Shown: positions 7,721-17,272 of the stretch, one piece after another
Position numbering within the stretch: the stretch's first letter is position 1
Layout of the letters: each line of letters opens with the position of its first letter
Assembly (NCBI GenBank): GCA_902533075.1
Contig: CACAKN010000001.1
Coordinates: forward strand, 62,001-126,000
Origin: an uncultured Pelagibacteraceae bacterium
GTDB lineage: Bacteria > Pseudomonadota > Alphaproteobacteria > Pelagibacterales > Pelagibacteraceae
DNA: 64,000 bases
Reading direction: 5' to 3'
Notes under the pieces: model-generated
The model's input: the letters and a program-made list of their open reading frames with translations, nothing else
What the model was told of the DNA's origin: nothing
Databases searched by the model: none
Program-made: the position numbers and the translations under genes

Positions 7721-9287
7721 AGAAAAGTTTCTTCATCACGCACCTTGTGAAAATTGTGGTAGCCGAGACAATCTCGGAGTTTACGAGAACCATACTTATT
7801 GTTTCGGTTGCCACGATTATCAAAAAACAACTGGTGTTCTACCAGAACAAATTCAAACAAATATTAATACACTTATGATAAATGGAAATTACAATAGATT
7901 AGATAAACGAAATATAGACGAGGAAACTTGTAAAGTATTTGATTATCAGCAAGGCGAATATGATGGAAGACCAGTTCAAATCGCTAATTACTATGACAAG
8001 CATTATAACAAGGTAGCGCAAAAGCTACGATTTCAAGATAAAACTTTTAAGTGGCTTGGTGATACTGATAAAATTACTTTATTCGGTCAGCAAAACTGGC
8101 GTGATGGTGGAAGAACAATAGTTTTAACAGAAGGCGAATTAGATTGTCTTAGTGTATCAAAAGTAAATTCAAATAAATATCCTGTTTGTTCTATACCTTC
8201 AGGAACTGCGTCAGCTAAAAAATATATAAAACAAGAATTAGAATGGTTATCTAAATTTGAAAAGATAATCCTGATGTTTGACACTGATGAAGCAGGAATG
8301 AAAGCTAGTGTTGAATGTGCAAATATTTTACCAGTAAAAAAATGTTTCATTGCTAAACTTCAAGGTAAAGACGCAAGTGAATTATTACAAAAAGGTAAAG
8401 GTAATAAAATTATAGACGCAATCTTTGAAGCTAAACATTACACACCACAAGGTATTATTGAAGGTAATGATACAAAAGATTTATTATTAAAAGATGATTA
8501 TGTTGAAAGTGTTCCATATGTATTCGATGGACTAAACAAAAAACTATCAGGTATCAGACCTAAAGAATTAGTTTTATTATGTGCAGGTTCAGGAACTGGT
8601 AAGTCACAAGTTTGTAGAGAACTAGCTTTTGATTTAATTAATAAAAATAATAAAGTTGGATATATTGCTTTAGAAGAAAGCGTAAAGAGAAGTGTAAGAG
8701 GTTTAGTATCTCTTGCAGTAAACCAACCAATACATATACCAGAAGTTAGAAAAAAGATTTCAGATAAAGATTTAATTTCAGCGTGGGAAAAAATAAAAGA
8801 CAAGGTATGCTTTTATGACCACTTTGGAAGTTCAGACAGTGATGACCTATTAAATAGAATTAGATTTATGGTTCAAGGTCTCAACTGTAAATACATTTTC
8901 TTAGACCATATCTCCATTGTTATATCAGGAATTTCTGAGGGTGATGAGAGACGTAATATCGACAACTTAATGACTAACCTTAGAAAGTTAGTTGAAGAAG
9001 TTAATTGTGGAATGTTTGTTGTTTCACACTTGAAAAGAGTGGACAGTAAAACAGGACACGAAGAAGGTATACAAACGTCACTTTCACACCTCAGGGGTTC
9101 TCATTCACTTGCACAATTATCAGACGCAGTGATTGGTTTTGAAAGAGACCAACAATCGGAAACAGAAAACAATATAATGACTGTAAGAGTTTTAAAAAAT
9201 AGATTTACTGGTGACACTGGTGTTGCTTGTGATTTAATTTGGAACAAAGATACAGGTCGTTTGGTTGAAGGCAACTTCGATGAATGA
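7677..9287 (+). CDS. DNA primase/helicase (T7 gp4-like)
   Basis: Zinc-binding CENCGSRDNLGVYENHTYCFGC, TOPRIM (LTEGELD, FDTDEAG), Walker A GSGTGKS. Confidence 0.95.
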   Translation: MKLIYRRWNLKTNPEEKFLHHAPCENCGSRDNLGVYENHTYCFGCHDYQKTTGVLPEQIQTNINTLMINGNYNRLDKRNIDEETCKVFDYQQGEYDGRPVQIANYYDKHYNKVAQKLRFQDKTFKWLGDTDKITLFGQQNWRDGGRTIVLTEGELDCLSVSKVNSNKYPVCSIPSGTASAKKYIKQELEWLSKFEKIILMFDTDEAGMKASVECANILPVKKCFIAKLQGKDASELLQKGKGNKIIDAIFEAKHYTPQGIIEGNDTKDLLLKDDYVESVPYVFDGLNKKLSGIRPKELVLLCAGSGTGKSQVCRELAFDLINKNNKVGYIALEESVKRSVRGLVSLAVNQPIHIPEVRKKISDKDLISAWEKIKDKVCFYDHFGSSDSDDLLNRIRFMVQGLNCKYIFLDHISIVISGISEGDERRNIDNLMTNLRKLVEEVNCGMFVVSHLKRVDSKTGHEEGIQTSLSHLRGSHSLAQLSDAVIGFERDQQSETENNIMTVRVLKNRFTGDTGVACDLIWNKDTGRLVEGNFDE

Positions 9288-9549
9288 AGCAACCTTAACT
9301 AAATTTATTTTAAGTTATTTAGTAGATAAACCTGATTACGTAGAGTTAGATACTGAACAACAACAATTAATTTTCCAAACTTGTCGTACAATTATGATGG
9401 CTATTTATAACGCTATTAAATACGACAATGTCCACCCAGTAATTATGTGTGGTGACGCTGAAGCAAGAGCAATAATTAAAAAAGCAATTCAAGGCGTTGG
9501 AGAAATATTACCAAGTACAGAAAAAATTACAGTCCACTTAATACATTAA
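9280..9549 (+). CDS. hypothetical phage protein
   Basis: ORF between primase/helicase and DNA polymerase; ATG at 9280. Confidence 0.6.
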   Translation: MNEATLTKFILSYLVDKPDYVELDTEQQQLIFQTCRTIMMAIYNAIKYDNVHPVIMCGDAEARAIIKKAIQGVGEILPSTEKITVHLIH

Positions 9550-11313
9550 ATGAAGCTAATAATTGACCTAGAAACTAATGGGTTTCTAGACAAATTAGAT
9601 GTCATTCACTGCATTGTCTGCAAGGATATAGAAACCAATAAGGTATATTCATATAATCCTGACAATCTGAATGATGGTCTAGAGTTGCTAAAGAAAGCAA
9701 CATTATTAATAGGTCATAATATACAAGGTTTTGATTTACCTGCGCTTGATAAAATATTTGGATTTAAATATTCAGGAGAAATTTTAGATACTCTTTTATG
9801 TTCAAGATTAATTTGGACAAATAGACAGGAATTAGATTTTAAAGTCAAAAACCTACCACCAAAACTAATCGGTAGACACTCACTTGAAAGTTGGGGCTAC
9901 CGATTGGGATTACGTAAAGGTGATTATCAAGAACATTCAACATTTGATGTTTGGTCTCTTGAAATGCAAGACTATTGTGAAAGAGACGTAGAAGTCACAC
10001 ACAAATTATACGACCTTATAATTAAAACAAACTATTCTAAAGAAGCTATCCTCTTAGAACATCAATTCGCACACTGGATTAGGCAACAAGAAATGTTCGG
10101 TGTGTGTTTTGATGAGAGTTCTGCTGAGAACCTTTTATCTATCCTAACAAAACGGAGACTAGAGTTAGCTGACCAGTTGGCTCTAGTATTTCCGTCTTGG
10201 GAAGAAGTACAAGGTTATAAAACTTATAAAAGAGATAATAAGAAAAGAGGTATCAGGGCAGGAGTGCCAGTTAAAATTACAAAAACTATCACGTTCAATC
10301 CTAACTCTAGAGACCATATTGCTTCTAGATTAAAAACTTTAGGGTGGAAACCAAAAGACTTTACTGCAGGTGGTAAACCTGAAGTAAGTGAAAAAATATT
10401 AAAATCATTAAATTATCCTGAAGCGAAACTTATTGCAGAATATTTGATGATACAGAAAAGACTTGGACAACTTTCAGAAGGTGACCAAGCATATTTAAAA
10501 CAAATTAAAAAAGGAAAAATTTATGGACAAGTTATTACGAATGGGGCAGTCACTGGCAGGTGTACTCACCACTCACCAAACCTTGCACAAGTTTGTTCAA
10601 GCGATTTACCATATGGTAAAGAACTTCGTTCCTTATTTACTGCTTCTACCGATATGGTTATGTGTGGTGTCGATTTTAGTGGTTTGGAGTTGCGTGTGCT
10701 TTCTCATTACTTGGGTGTATACGACAATGGATATTTTCAAAAACAATTGCTTACAGATGATATACATTCCCAAAATCAAAAATCTCTCGGATTATCCTCA
10801 CGTTCTAAAGCTAAAACTTTTATATATGCTTACATTTATGGTGGGGGAAATAAAAAACTCAGTGAGATACTTAACGTCTCTTATGACGAAGCCAAAAGAA
10901 TAAGAGATACTTTTGAGAAAAAATTACCTGCACTTAAAACTTTAAAAGACGCAGTTGTTTCTAAATATAGAAGAACTGGTTTTGTTAATGGTTTAGATAA
11001 AAGAAAATTAATGTGTAGAGCCGAACATAGTTCTTTAAATACATTAATACAGTCTGCAGGTAGCTTATTAGTAAAACAAGGAACTATATTATTAAATAAA
11101 GAACTAGAAAAAGCAGGATTTGTGTGGGGTAAAGATTATGCGCAGGTCTTGCATATACACGATGAAATACAGTTTGAAGTACATAAAGATAAACTAGAAA
11201 ACTTCAAAACTATAACAAAATCAATATTCAAAAAAACACAAGAGCATTTTAACTTTAGATGTCCATTAGACGGAGAGATTAAGGTTGGACAGAATTGGAG
11301 TGATACACACTAA
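9550..11313 (+). CDS. DNA polymerase A (T7 gp5-like) with 3'-5' exonuclease domain
   Basis: LIIDLETNG exonuclease motif; VDFSGLELRVLSHY, AKTFIYAYIYGGG, HIHDEIQFE. Confidence 0.96.
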   Translation: MKLIIDLETNGFLDKLDVIHCIVCKDIETNKVYSYNPDNLNDGLELLKKATLLIGHNIQGFDLPALDKIFGFKYSGEILDTLLCSRLIWTNRQELDFKVKNLPPKLIGRHSLESWGYRLGLRKGDYQEHSTFDVWSLEMQDYCERDVEVTHKLYDLIIKTNYSKEAILLEHQFAHWIRQQEMFGVCFDESSAENLLSILTKRRLELADQLALVFPSWEEVQGYKTYKRDNKKRGIRAGVPVKITKTITFNPNSRDHIASRLKTLGWKPKDFTAGGKPEVSEKILKSLNYPEAKLIAEYLMIQKRLGQLSEGDQAYLKQIKKGKIYGQVITNGAVTGRCTHHSPNLAQVCSSDLPYGKELRSLFTASTDMVMCGVDFSGLELRVLSHYLGVYDNGYFQKQLLTDDIHSQNQKSLGLSSRSKAKTFIYAYIYGGGNKKLSEILNVSYDEAKRIRDTFEKKLPALKTLKDAVVSKYRRTGFVNGLDKRKLMCRAEHSSLNTLIQSAGSLLVKQGTILLNKELEKAGFVWGKDYAQVLHIHDEIQFEVHKDKLENFKTITKSIFKKTQEHFNFRCPLDGEIKVGQNWSDTH

Positions 11314-11671
11314 AGCAAGACCTCATTTTGACTTGGATTTAAAATTCGGACAAGAGAAAGAAAACGAACTTCAAGAAATATTTAATAATAAATTAGTAGA
11401 AGTTAAGACAGATAGGGTCTGTCAAAAGACTGGAAATGTCTTTGTTGAAATAGAAGACAACGGAAAACCTTCAGGAATAATGAACACTAAAGCAATCTAT
11501 TTTGCTTTTTGTTTATGGAAAGAGGAACGTAAAGACCAAGTTTGGGTTCTCATTCCAACAAAAATTCTAAAAAAATTAATGAAGAAATTTCCAATTAAAT
11601 CAGGTGGTGATAACTGGGAAAGTAAAGGTCACTGCGTTCCAAAGGAAGCATTACTACAATATGAAATATAA
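11300..11671 (+). CDS. PD-(D/E)XK endonuclease-like protein
   Basis: LVEVKTDR...GNVFVEIEDNGKPSG; start uncertain (GTG 11300 or TTG 11285). Confidence 0.6.
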   Translation: MIHTKARPHFDLDLKFGQEKENELQEIFNNKLVEVKTDRVCQKTGNVFVEIEDNGKPSGIMNTKAIYFAFCLWKEERKDQVWVLIPTKILKKLMKKFPIKSGGDNWESKGHCVPKEALLQYEI

Positions 11672-11921
11672 AAAATATAAAATTGTATTTCTAGACCCAA
11701 CTGCAAATAGTGGTTGGCAATCAGAAAAAGAACTCAAAGAATTTACACCTGAAGAATGTGTAATAGAAGCATACGTTTATTCTAAAGACAAAAAGACAGT
11801 CAAAACTTTTGCTTCGTATTCAATAAACAAGGACGATAAGGAATTTACGTTTGCAGATACTAACGTACTTCCACGTGCCACAATTAAATCAATGAGGAGA
11901 ATATATGAAAAACTTAAATGA
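11661..11921 (+). CDS. hypothetical phage protein
   Basis: ATG at 11661 overlaps upstream stop. Confidence 0.55.
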   Translation: MKYKKYKIVFLDPTANSGWQSEKELKEFTPEECVIEAYVYSKDKKTVKTFASYSINKDDKEFTFADTNVLPRATIKSMRRIYEKLK

Positions 11922-12720
11922 GTTTCACGCTAACAAAAAGAAAACAATGTTAGTTGATGGAGACTTACTTGCTTATAAGATTACTTCTGCTTTAGAAGAA
12001 ACTATTGAGTGGGAAGACGATGTATGGACTTTACATTGTGACTTAGACAAATGTAAGCAATTTTGGAAACAAGCAATTGCTTATTATATGAGACTTACAA
12101 ATTCTGCTATGTGCATTATTGCATTTTCTGATGTTTCTAATTACAGAAAGCAATTAGATTTAGATTATAAGTCTTTTAGAAAAGGTATTAGAAAACCAAT
12201 TACATACAAACCACTAAGACTTTGGATAGAACAAACTCACAAAACATTAAGTTATCCTTTCTTAGAAGGTGATGACACTTTAGGATTACTAGCAACTGGT
12301 GACTACAAAAATAATTGTGTCATTGTTTCTGGTGATAAAGATATGAGAACAATTCCTGCGTGGCATTGTTTTATCATAGACGACAGTATCGAATTTGTAG
12401 ATATGCAAAAAGCTGATTTAAACTTTTGTACTCAGGTTTTGACTGGCGATAAATCAGATGGTTATATTGGGTGTAAAGGTGTCGGTGCAGTCAAGGCAAG
12501 TAGAATACTTGATGGTAAGAAAAATATATCTTTAATGTGGGAAGCAGTACTTCAGGAGTATCAAAGAAATGGATACACAATTGAAGACGCTTATCACCAA
12601 AGTAGACTAGCAAGAATACTTAGAGAAGGTGAATACGATTACAAAAAACAAGAACCTAAATTATGGAGTTATAAATATGAACACTACAGACATTTTGAAG
12701 AAAACCGAGAAGCTAGTTAA
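11905..12720 (+). CDS. 5'-3' exonuclease (T7 gp6-like)
   Basis: LVDGDLLAYKI, EGDDTLG, IVSGDKDM, GDKSDGYIGCKGVG. Confidence 0.92.
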   Translation: MKNLNEFHANKKKTMLVDGDLLAYKITSALEETIEWEDDVWTLHCDLDKCKQFWKQAIAYYMRLTNSAMCIIAFSDVSNYRKQLDLDYKSFRKGIRKPITYKPLRLWIEQTHKTLSYPFLEGDDTLGLLATGDYKNNCVIVSGDKDMRTIPAWHCFIIDDSIEFVDMQKADLNFCTQVLTGDKSDGYIGCKGVGAVKASRILDGKKNISLMWEAVLQEYQRNGYTIEDAYHQSRLARILREGEYDYKKQEPKLWSYKYEHYRHFEENREAS

Positions 12721-13024
12721 TGACAGTCGTGCAAAGACACACGGTGATAAAGTAGCTAATCACGAAAACATTGCTAGATTGTGGTCTTCGTATTTACAGA
12801 ACAAAACAAAACTTATGATAGTTTTGACACCTGAAGACGTTGCTCAACTAATGACTTTGCTAAAAATAGCAAGGACACAAGCAGGTGAACATAACATTGA
12901 TGACTATATAGATGGTTGTGGTTATCAAGCTATTGCAGGACATATAGCAAGTAAAAGGTCTGAAATAAGTTCCACTTTAGGAGTATCTAATGCAAAAAAA
13001 GATAAAAACCCCACTAATAAGTGA
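12677..13024 (+). CDS. DUF6378-like phage protein
   Basis: RAKTHGDKVANHENIARLW...PEDVAQLMTLLKIAR...DDYIDGCGYQAIA. Confidence 0.6.
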   Translation: MNTTDILKKTEKLVNDSRAKTHGDKVANHENIARLWSSYLQNKTKLMIVLTPEDVAQLMTLLKIARTQAGEHNIDDYIDGCGYQAIAGHIASKRSEISSTLGVSNAKKDKNPTNK

Positions 13025-13169
13025 AGAACTTATTAATTATTTAGAACAATTGTTTCCTGACAAATGTGCTGATTTAAAAGATACAGAAAAAGAAGTCTTT
13101 TATAAATCAGGACAAAGGTCAGTCGTAAATCATTTAATCGAACAATTTAAAATACAAGGAGAAAACTAA
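12990..13169 (+). CDS. small hypothetical phage protein (59 aa)
   Basis: ATG ORF MQKKIKTPLISEELINYLEQLFPDKCADLKDTEKEVFYKSGQRSVVNHLIEQFKIQGEN with AGGAG RBS; not in supplied track. Confidence 0.6.
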   Translation: MQKKIKTPLISEELINYLEQLFPDKCADLKDTEKEVFYKSGQRSVVNHLIEQFKIQGEN

Positions 13170-13170
13170 T

Positions 13171-13410
13171 ATGTGTGTAAGTGTAAAAGCCCCTGCGCCA
13201 CCACCAGCACCAGAACCAATTCCTGCTACACCACCAAGTGTATCAAGCGCAACAACTAAACAAGTTGCACCTACTTCTGCAGACGCTGAAGGTAGAGACA
13301 CAACTGTTGCTTCAAGAGTAGCAAGAAGAAGGGTCGGTAGAGGAACTTTGAGAATACCTCTAGCAACTTCTGGTCTTACAAAGAGTGGTCTTAATATACC
13401 AAGTGCATAA
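13171..13410 (+). CDS. small proline/alanine-rich phage protein upstream of portal
   Basis: KAPAPPPAPEPIPATPPS N-terminus; ATAATG junction with portal. Confidence 0.6.
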   Translation: MCVSVKAPAPPPAPEPIPATPPSVSSATTKQVAPTSADAEGRDTTVASRVARRRVGRGTLRIPLATSGLTKSGLNIPSA

Positions 13411-15011
13411 TGGAAAGATATGAGTTTGGATTTTCTACTTCCATAGACAGTAAATCTTCTATCGAAAGTCAGTATCAAAAGATGGAGATAGATAGAGAAA
13501 TTTATTTAGAAAGAGCAAGAGAAAGTGCCGAACTAACTATACCATATTTATATCCACCTGCAGGTAGTAATCAGGCAACAACGTATCCAACACCTTATCA
13601 AGCTATCGGTGCAAGAGGTGTAATGAATTTAGCTAGTAAATTAATGTTAGCTTTATTTCCACCACAAGCACCTTTCTTTAGATTAGATGTTGATGATTTA
13701 GTCTACAGACAAATTCAAGGTGACCCACAACAAAAAGCTACAATTGAGCAAGGTTTAGCAAAAATTGAAAAAGCAGTTATGGATAGCATTGAAAGAAACA
13801 ATGACAGGGTTGCAGTATATGAAGCGTTAAAACATTTAATTGTTTCTGGTAATGCTTTATTAAAATTAACAGATACTGGATTAAGAGTTTATAGATTAGA
13901 TAATTATGTAGTTAAGAGAGACCCACAAGGTAAAATTTTAAAAATAATTATTAAAGAAAGTTTATCACCAAACACTTTACCAAAAAAACTATCACAAATT
14001 ATAGGTAATGTTGTTCAGGAAGAACAAAAAATAATTAATTTATTTACTTGTATTAAAAGAGAAAAAAATAATTTTTCAGTAATGCAGGAAGTAAAAGGTA
14101 AGATTGTTAATTCTGCAAAATACGATTTAGATAAACTTCCATATTTAGCATTAAGATTTAATAGAATAGATGGTGCTAACTACGGTAGAGGTCATACTGA
14201 AATGTATCTTGGTGACCTTAAATCTTTAGAAGGTTTATCAAGAGCAATATTAGAAGGTTCATCAGCTTCAGCAAAAATGCTTCTAATGGTAAATCCATCA
14301 GGAACAACTAGAGCAAGTGCAATTGCTAAAGCACCTAATGGCGCAATCATAGAAGGTAGTGCAGGTGACGTTTCAGTTCTTCAAGCTAATAAGTTTGGAG
14401 ATTTTAGAGTGACGTTTGAAGCAATGAATAGAATTGAACAAAGACTTCAGTTTGCTTTTCTTTTAAATGCAAGTGTTCAACGACAAGCAGAAAGAGTGAC
14501 GGCTACAGAAGTACAATTAGTAGCTAACGAATTACAAGACGCTTTAGGTGGCGTTTACGGAATATTAACAACAGAATTTCAGTTGCCTTACATCAACACT
14601 AAATTAGCGATGTTAAGACAACAGAAACTTTTACCAGAACTTCCAAAAGATATTGTGAAAACAAAAATCATTGTTGGAATGGAAGCTCTTGGTAGAGCAA
14701 GTGACAGGTTGAGATTACTTCAATTTATGTCAGACCTAGCAGGTACGCTTGGTGCTGAAACACTTGCAAGACATATTAATCTTGATGACGCTATTAAGAA
14801 ATTTGCAGTAGCAAACGGTATTGATACTCAGGGATTAATTAAATCAAACGAACAAATCCAACAAGAACAACAACAAGCCCAACAACAACAATTTGCACAA
14901 CAGGCACTAGCTGACCCAAGAGTAGCAATAGAAGCAGGAAAGCAACTCGCTAATTCTAATGTCAGACCTCAAATTGATGGTGAAGGGCAAGTATCATTAC
15001 AAGGAGAATAA
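13410..15011 (+). CDS. head-tail connector / portal (T7 gp8-like)
   Basis: RARESAELTIPYLYPP...GARGVMNLASKLMLALFPP; NASVQRQAERVTATEVQ. Confidence 0.93.
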   Translation: MERYEFGFSTSIDSKSSIESQYQKMEIDREIYLERARESAELTIPYLYPPAGSNQATTYPTPYQAIGARGVMNLASKLMLALFPPQAPFFRLDVDDLVYRQIQGDPQQKATIEQGLAKIEKAVMDSIERNNDRVAVYEALKHLIVSGNALLKLTDTGLRVYRLDNYVVKRDPQGKILKIIIKESLSPNTLPKKLSQIIGNVVQEEQKIINLFTCIKREKNNFSVMQEVKGKIVNSAKYDLDKLPYLALRFNRIDGANYGRGHTEMYLGDLKSLEGLSRAILEGSSASAKMLLMVNPSGTTRASAIAKAPNGAIIEGSAGDVSVLQANKFGDFRVTFEAMNRIEQRLQFAFLLNASVQRQAERVTATEVQLVANELQDALGGVYGILTTEFQLPYINTKLAMLRQQKLLPELPKDIVKTKIIVGMEALGRASDRLRLLQFMSDLAGTLGAETLARHINLDDAIKKFAVANGIDTQGLIKSNEQIQQEQQQAQQQQFAQQALADPRVAIEAGKQLANSNVRPQIDGEGQVSLQGE

Positions 15012-15014
15012 TAA

Positions 15015-15812
15015 ATGACTGATAGAGTTGAAATAAACCCAGACAATACAAATAAACCATTAGAACAATCTCAGGAAGATTTAGCTAAACAAGGTATTAA
15101 TGTTAATGAAAGTCAAGTTAATGCAAACGGTGAAAGCATAAATATTTCTGAACCAGATAATAAAGTTCAATCTTCAGAAGATGAAGCGAGACCTAACTGG
15201 TTGCCTGAGAAGTTTGCTTCTGCAGAAGAATTAGCAAAAGCATATGGTGAACTTGAAAAGAAAATGTCTACACCAAAAGAAGAAGTTCCTGAAAGTACTG
15301 AAGAAGCACCTCAGGAAGTTCAACAACTAGACAAGTATTACGAGGAGTATACTGAAAACAATGAACTCTCAGATAAAAGTTATACTGAATTAGAAGGTAT
15401 GGGTTTATCTAGAGATTTAGTTGATGGATATATTGCAGGTCAAAAAGCATTAGCAGATAATGACGTTGCAACAATTCATAATGTTGTAGGTGGACAAGAT
15501 AACTATGCAAACCTTTTAGATTGGTCTGCAAAGAATTTATCGCAATCTGAAAAAGACGCTTTCAATGACACAATAGATAATGGAAGTACTGAACAAGTTA
15601 AACAAGCAGTGACTGGACTTATGGCTCGTGCAGGTATGTCTGCAGATAATCCACAACAATCTTTGTTTGAAGGTGATACAGAAAATGTTGCAACAGATGT
15701 ATTTAAATCTGTAGCACAAGTCACTGAAGCAATGAATGACCCAAGATACAGTAAAGACCCTGCGTTTAGAAAAGAAGTAGAAGATAAACTAGCAAGAAGT
15801 TCTGTAATCTAA
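15015..15812 (+). CDS. capsid assembly scaffold protein (T7 gp9-like)
   Basis: Acidic protein between portal and capsid. Confidence 0.8.
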   Translation: MTDRVEINPDNTNKPLEQSQEDLAKQGINVNESQVNANGESINISEPDNKVQSSEDEARPNWLPEKFASAEELAKAYGELEKKMSTPKEEVPESTEEAPQEVQQLDKYYEEYTENNELSDKSYTELEGMGLSRDLVDGYIAGQKALADNDVATIHNVVGGQDNYANLLDWSAKNLSQSEKDAFNDTIDNGSTEQVKQAVTGLMARAGMSADNPQQSLFEGDTENVATDVFKSVAQVTEAMNDPRYSKDPAFRKEVEDKLARSSVI

Positions 15813-16036
15813 TGGAAAGAAATTATAAGCGTGAGTACAAAAACTATCACTCAAAACCAGAACAACGTAAAAATAGGTCTAGTAGAAATATTGCAAGACG
15901 TTTAATGGCTAAGAGACTTGGTAAAGCTAAACTTGCAGGTAAAGATGTAGACCACAAAGATAGCAACCCAAGAAATAACTCACCTTCTAATTTAAGAGTA
16001 TCATCAATAAAAAGGAATAGAGCAAGAAATGCTTAA
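15812..16036 (+). CDS. HNH endonuclease-like small protein
   Basis: KDVDHKDSNPRNNSPSNLRVSS. Confidence 0.65.
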   Translation: MERNYKREYKNYHSKPEQRKNRSSRNIARRLMAKRLGKAKLAGKDVDHKDSNPRNNSPSNLRVSSIKRNRARNA

Positions 16037-16394
16037 TTTTATTTTACCAATTTTGAAAAATCCATTGACTAGAATGATTGGTTCTAAAGTCATAGATGGA
16101 ATAAATCATAAAATGGAGAAAGATAAAATTATTAGAGCAAAAGAAATTGAAGCAGTAAAAACAGTTTCAGTTGAACAAGTAAGACAACAAGAACACTCAA
16201 TTAAAGATGAAATATTAACCATTTTAATTAGTGCTATTTTTATTTTTACTTTTCTACCGTTTTCTCAACCTTATATGACAAAAGGTTTTGAAATACTTAA
16301 ATCAGCACCAACTGAATTTTGGTGGGCAGTTCTAATTGTATTCTCAGGAAGTTTTGGAATGTCTACCTTAAAAAACATAAAGGGGAAAAAATAA
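16029..16394 (+). CDS. membrane protein, possible holin
   Basis: Amphipathic N-term then two hydrophobic segments (ILTILISAIFIFTFLPF; WWAVLIVFSGSFGMS). Confidence 0.5.
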   Translation: MLNFILPILKNPLTRMIGSKVIDGINHKMEKDKIIRAKEIEAVKTVSVEQVRQQEHSIKDEILTILISAIFIFTFLPFSQPYMTKGFEILKSAPTEFWWAVLIVFSGSFGMSTLKNIKGKK

Positions 16395-16483
16395 TGTACG
16401 GAAAAAAGAAAAACAAAAAAGGCAAGAGCAAAAAGAAAAATGCTATTGCTATGAATAAAAAGAAAAAACTGAAGATGTATTAA
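16394..16483 (+). CDS. Lys-rich microprotein (29 aa)
   Basis: MYGKKKNKKGKSKKKNAIAMNKKKKLKMY; ATAATG-coupled to upstream stop; not in track. Confidence 0.5.
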   Translation: MYGKKKNKKGKSKKKNAIAMNKKKKLKMY

Positions 16484-16484
16484 T

Positions 16485-16634
16485 ATGGCACTTACAGATA
16501 AACAAAAAGCTACCTTAAAAAAACATAGTGTTCATCATTCGAAAAAGCATATGGCTTTGATGAACTCATTAATGAACAAAGGAAAGTCTTTTAAATTTGC
16601 ACACCGACAGGCACTTAAAATTGCAGGAAAGTAG
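16485..16634 (+). CDS. small basic phage protein (49 aa)
   Basis: MALTDKQKATLKKHSVHHSKKHMALMNSLMNKGKSFKFAHRQALKIAGK; not in track. Confidence 0.65.
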   Translation: MALTDKQKATLKKHSVHHSKKHMALMNSLMNKGKSFKFAHRQALKIAGK

Positions 16635-16790
16635 GTGGCAAAGAAGAAGAATAGTCTTCTTAATAAGATAGAACACGAAACCAGAAGTAAATTTAAAAAA
16701 ACAAGTCAAAGTACAAGAAGACCTAAATTTTCTTCTATGAATAAAAGTAAAAAGAGAACTTTTAAAAAGAGTAATAGAGGTGGCAATTAA
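16635..16790 (+). CDS. small basic phage protein (51 aa, GTG start)
   Basis: VAKKKNSLLNKIEHETRSKFKKTSQSTRRPKFSSMNKSKKRTFKKSNRGGN, directly abutting. Confidence 0.5.
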   Translation: MAKKKNSLLNKIEHETRSKFKKTSQSTRRPKFSSMNKSKKRTFKKSNRGGN

Positions 16791-17046
16791 AGAACCTTTA
16801 AATAAAATTATTAGAGATAATACAGGAAGTAAAAAGTTTAAAGTTTACGTCAAAGACCAATCAACAGGTAATATCAAGACAGTCAGATTTGGTGACCCAA
16901 ATATGAAAATAAAACGAAGTTCAGACAGTAATAGAAAATCTTTTATGGCACGACACGGTGCATTATTAAAAAAAGTAAAAGGTCAAAAAAATCTGTCACC
17001 AGTATATTGGGCTTTGAGGTCTTGGAAACTTGGAACAAAAATATAA
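16780..17046 (+). CDS. basic phage structural/DNA-binding protein
   Basis: GTG-start ORF, KVYVKDQSTGNIKTVRFGDPNMKIKRSSDSNRKSFMARHGA. Confidence 0.6.
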   Translation: MAIKEPLNKIIRDNTGSKKFKVYVKDQSTGNIKTVRFGDPNMKIKRSSDSNRKSFMARHGALLKKVKGQKNLSPVYWALRSWKLGTKI

Positions 17047-17152
17047 AAAGAAATGTAAATGCAAAGAGTGTAAATGCAAAACAAAGAAAAGAAAGAAAAG
17101 ATTAACTGAAGAAGAATTTTGGAAAGTAATGTCCAAAAGATTTAACAAGTGA
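17030..17152 (+). CDS. Cys/Lys-rich microprotein with CKCKECKC motif (40 aa, TTG start)
   Basis: LEQKYKKKCKCKECKCKTKKRKKRLTEEEFWKVMSKRFNK; overlaps preceding gene. Confidence 0.4.
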   Translation: MEQKYKKKCKCKECKCKTKKRKKRLTEEEFWKVMSKRFNK

Positions 17153-17177
17153 ACACCACTTCTCATAAGAGGGGTGT
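17153..17177 (+). terminator. hairpin upstream of major capsid gene
   Basis: ACACCaCTTCT-CATA-AGAGGGGTGT, 10-bp stem with one bulge. Confidence 0.5.
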
Positions 17178-17272
17178 ACTTATTAAAATCTAACTTAGCC
17201 ACTTACGAGTGACAACTTAGCAATGAAAGTAAATGAGTAGATAATAAATAGTTAAAAAGGAGAAAATAAACT

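Noticed and set aside
10523-10903. 126-aa + strand ORF inside DNA polymerase
   Set aside because: Alternative frame within a highly conserved polymerase gene.
13134-13478. 114-aa minus-strand ORF
   Set aside because: Antisense to the Pro/Ala-rich gene and portal start; composition is the complement of that repeat.
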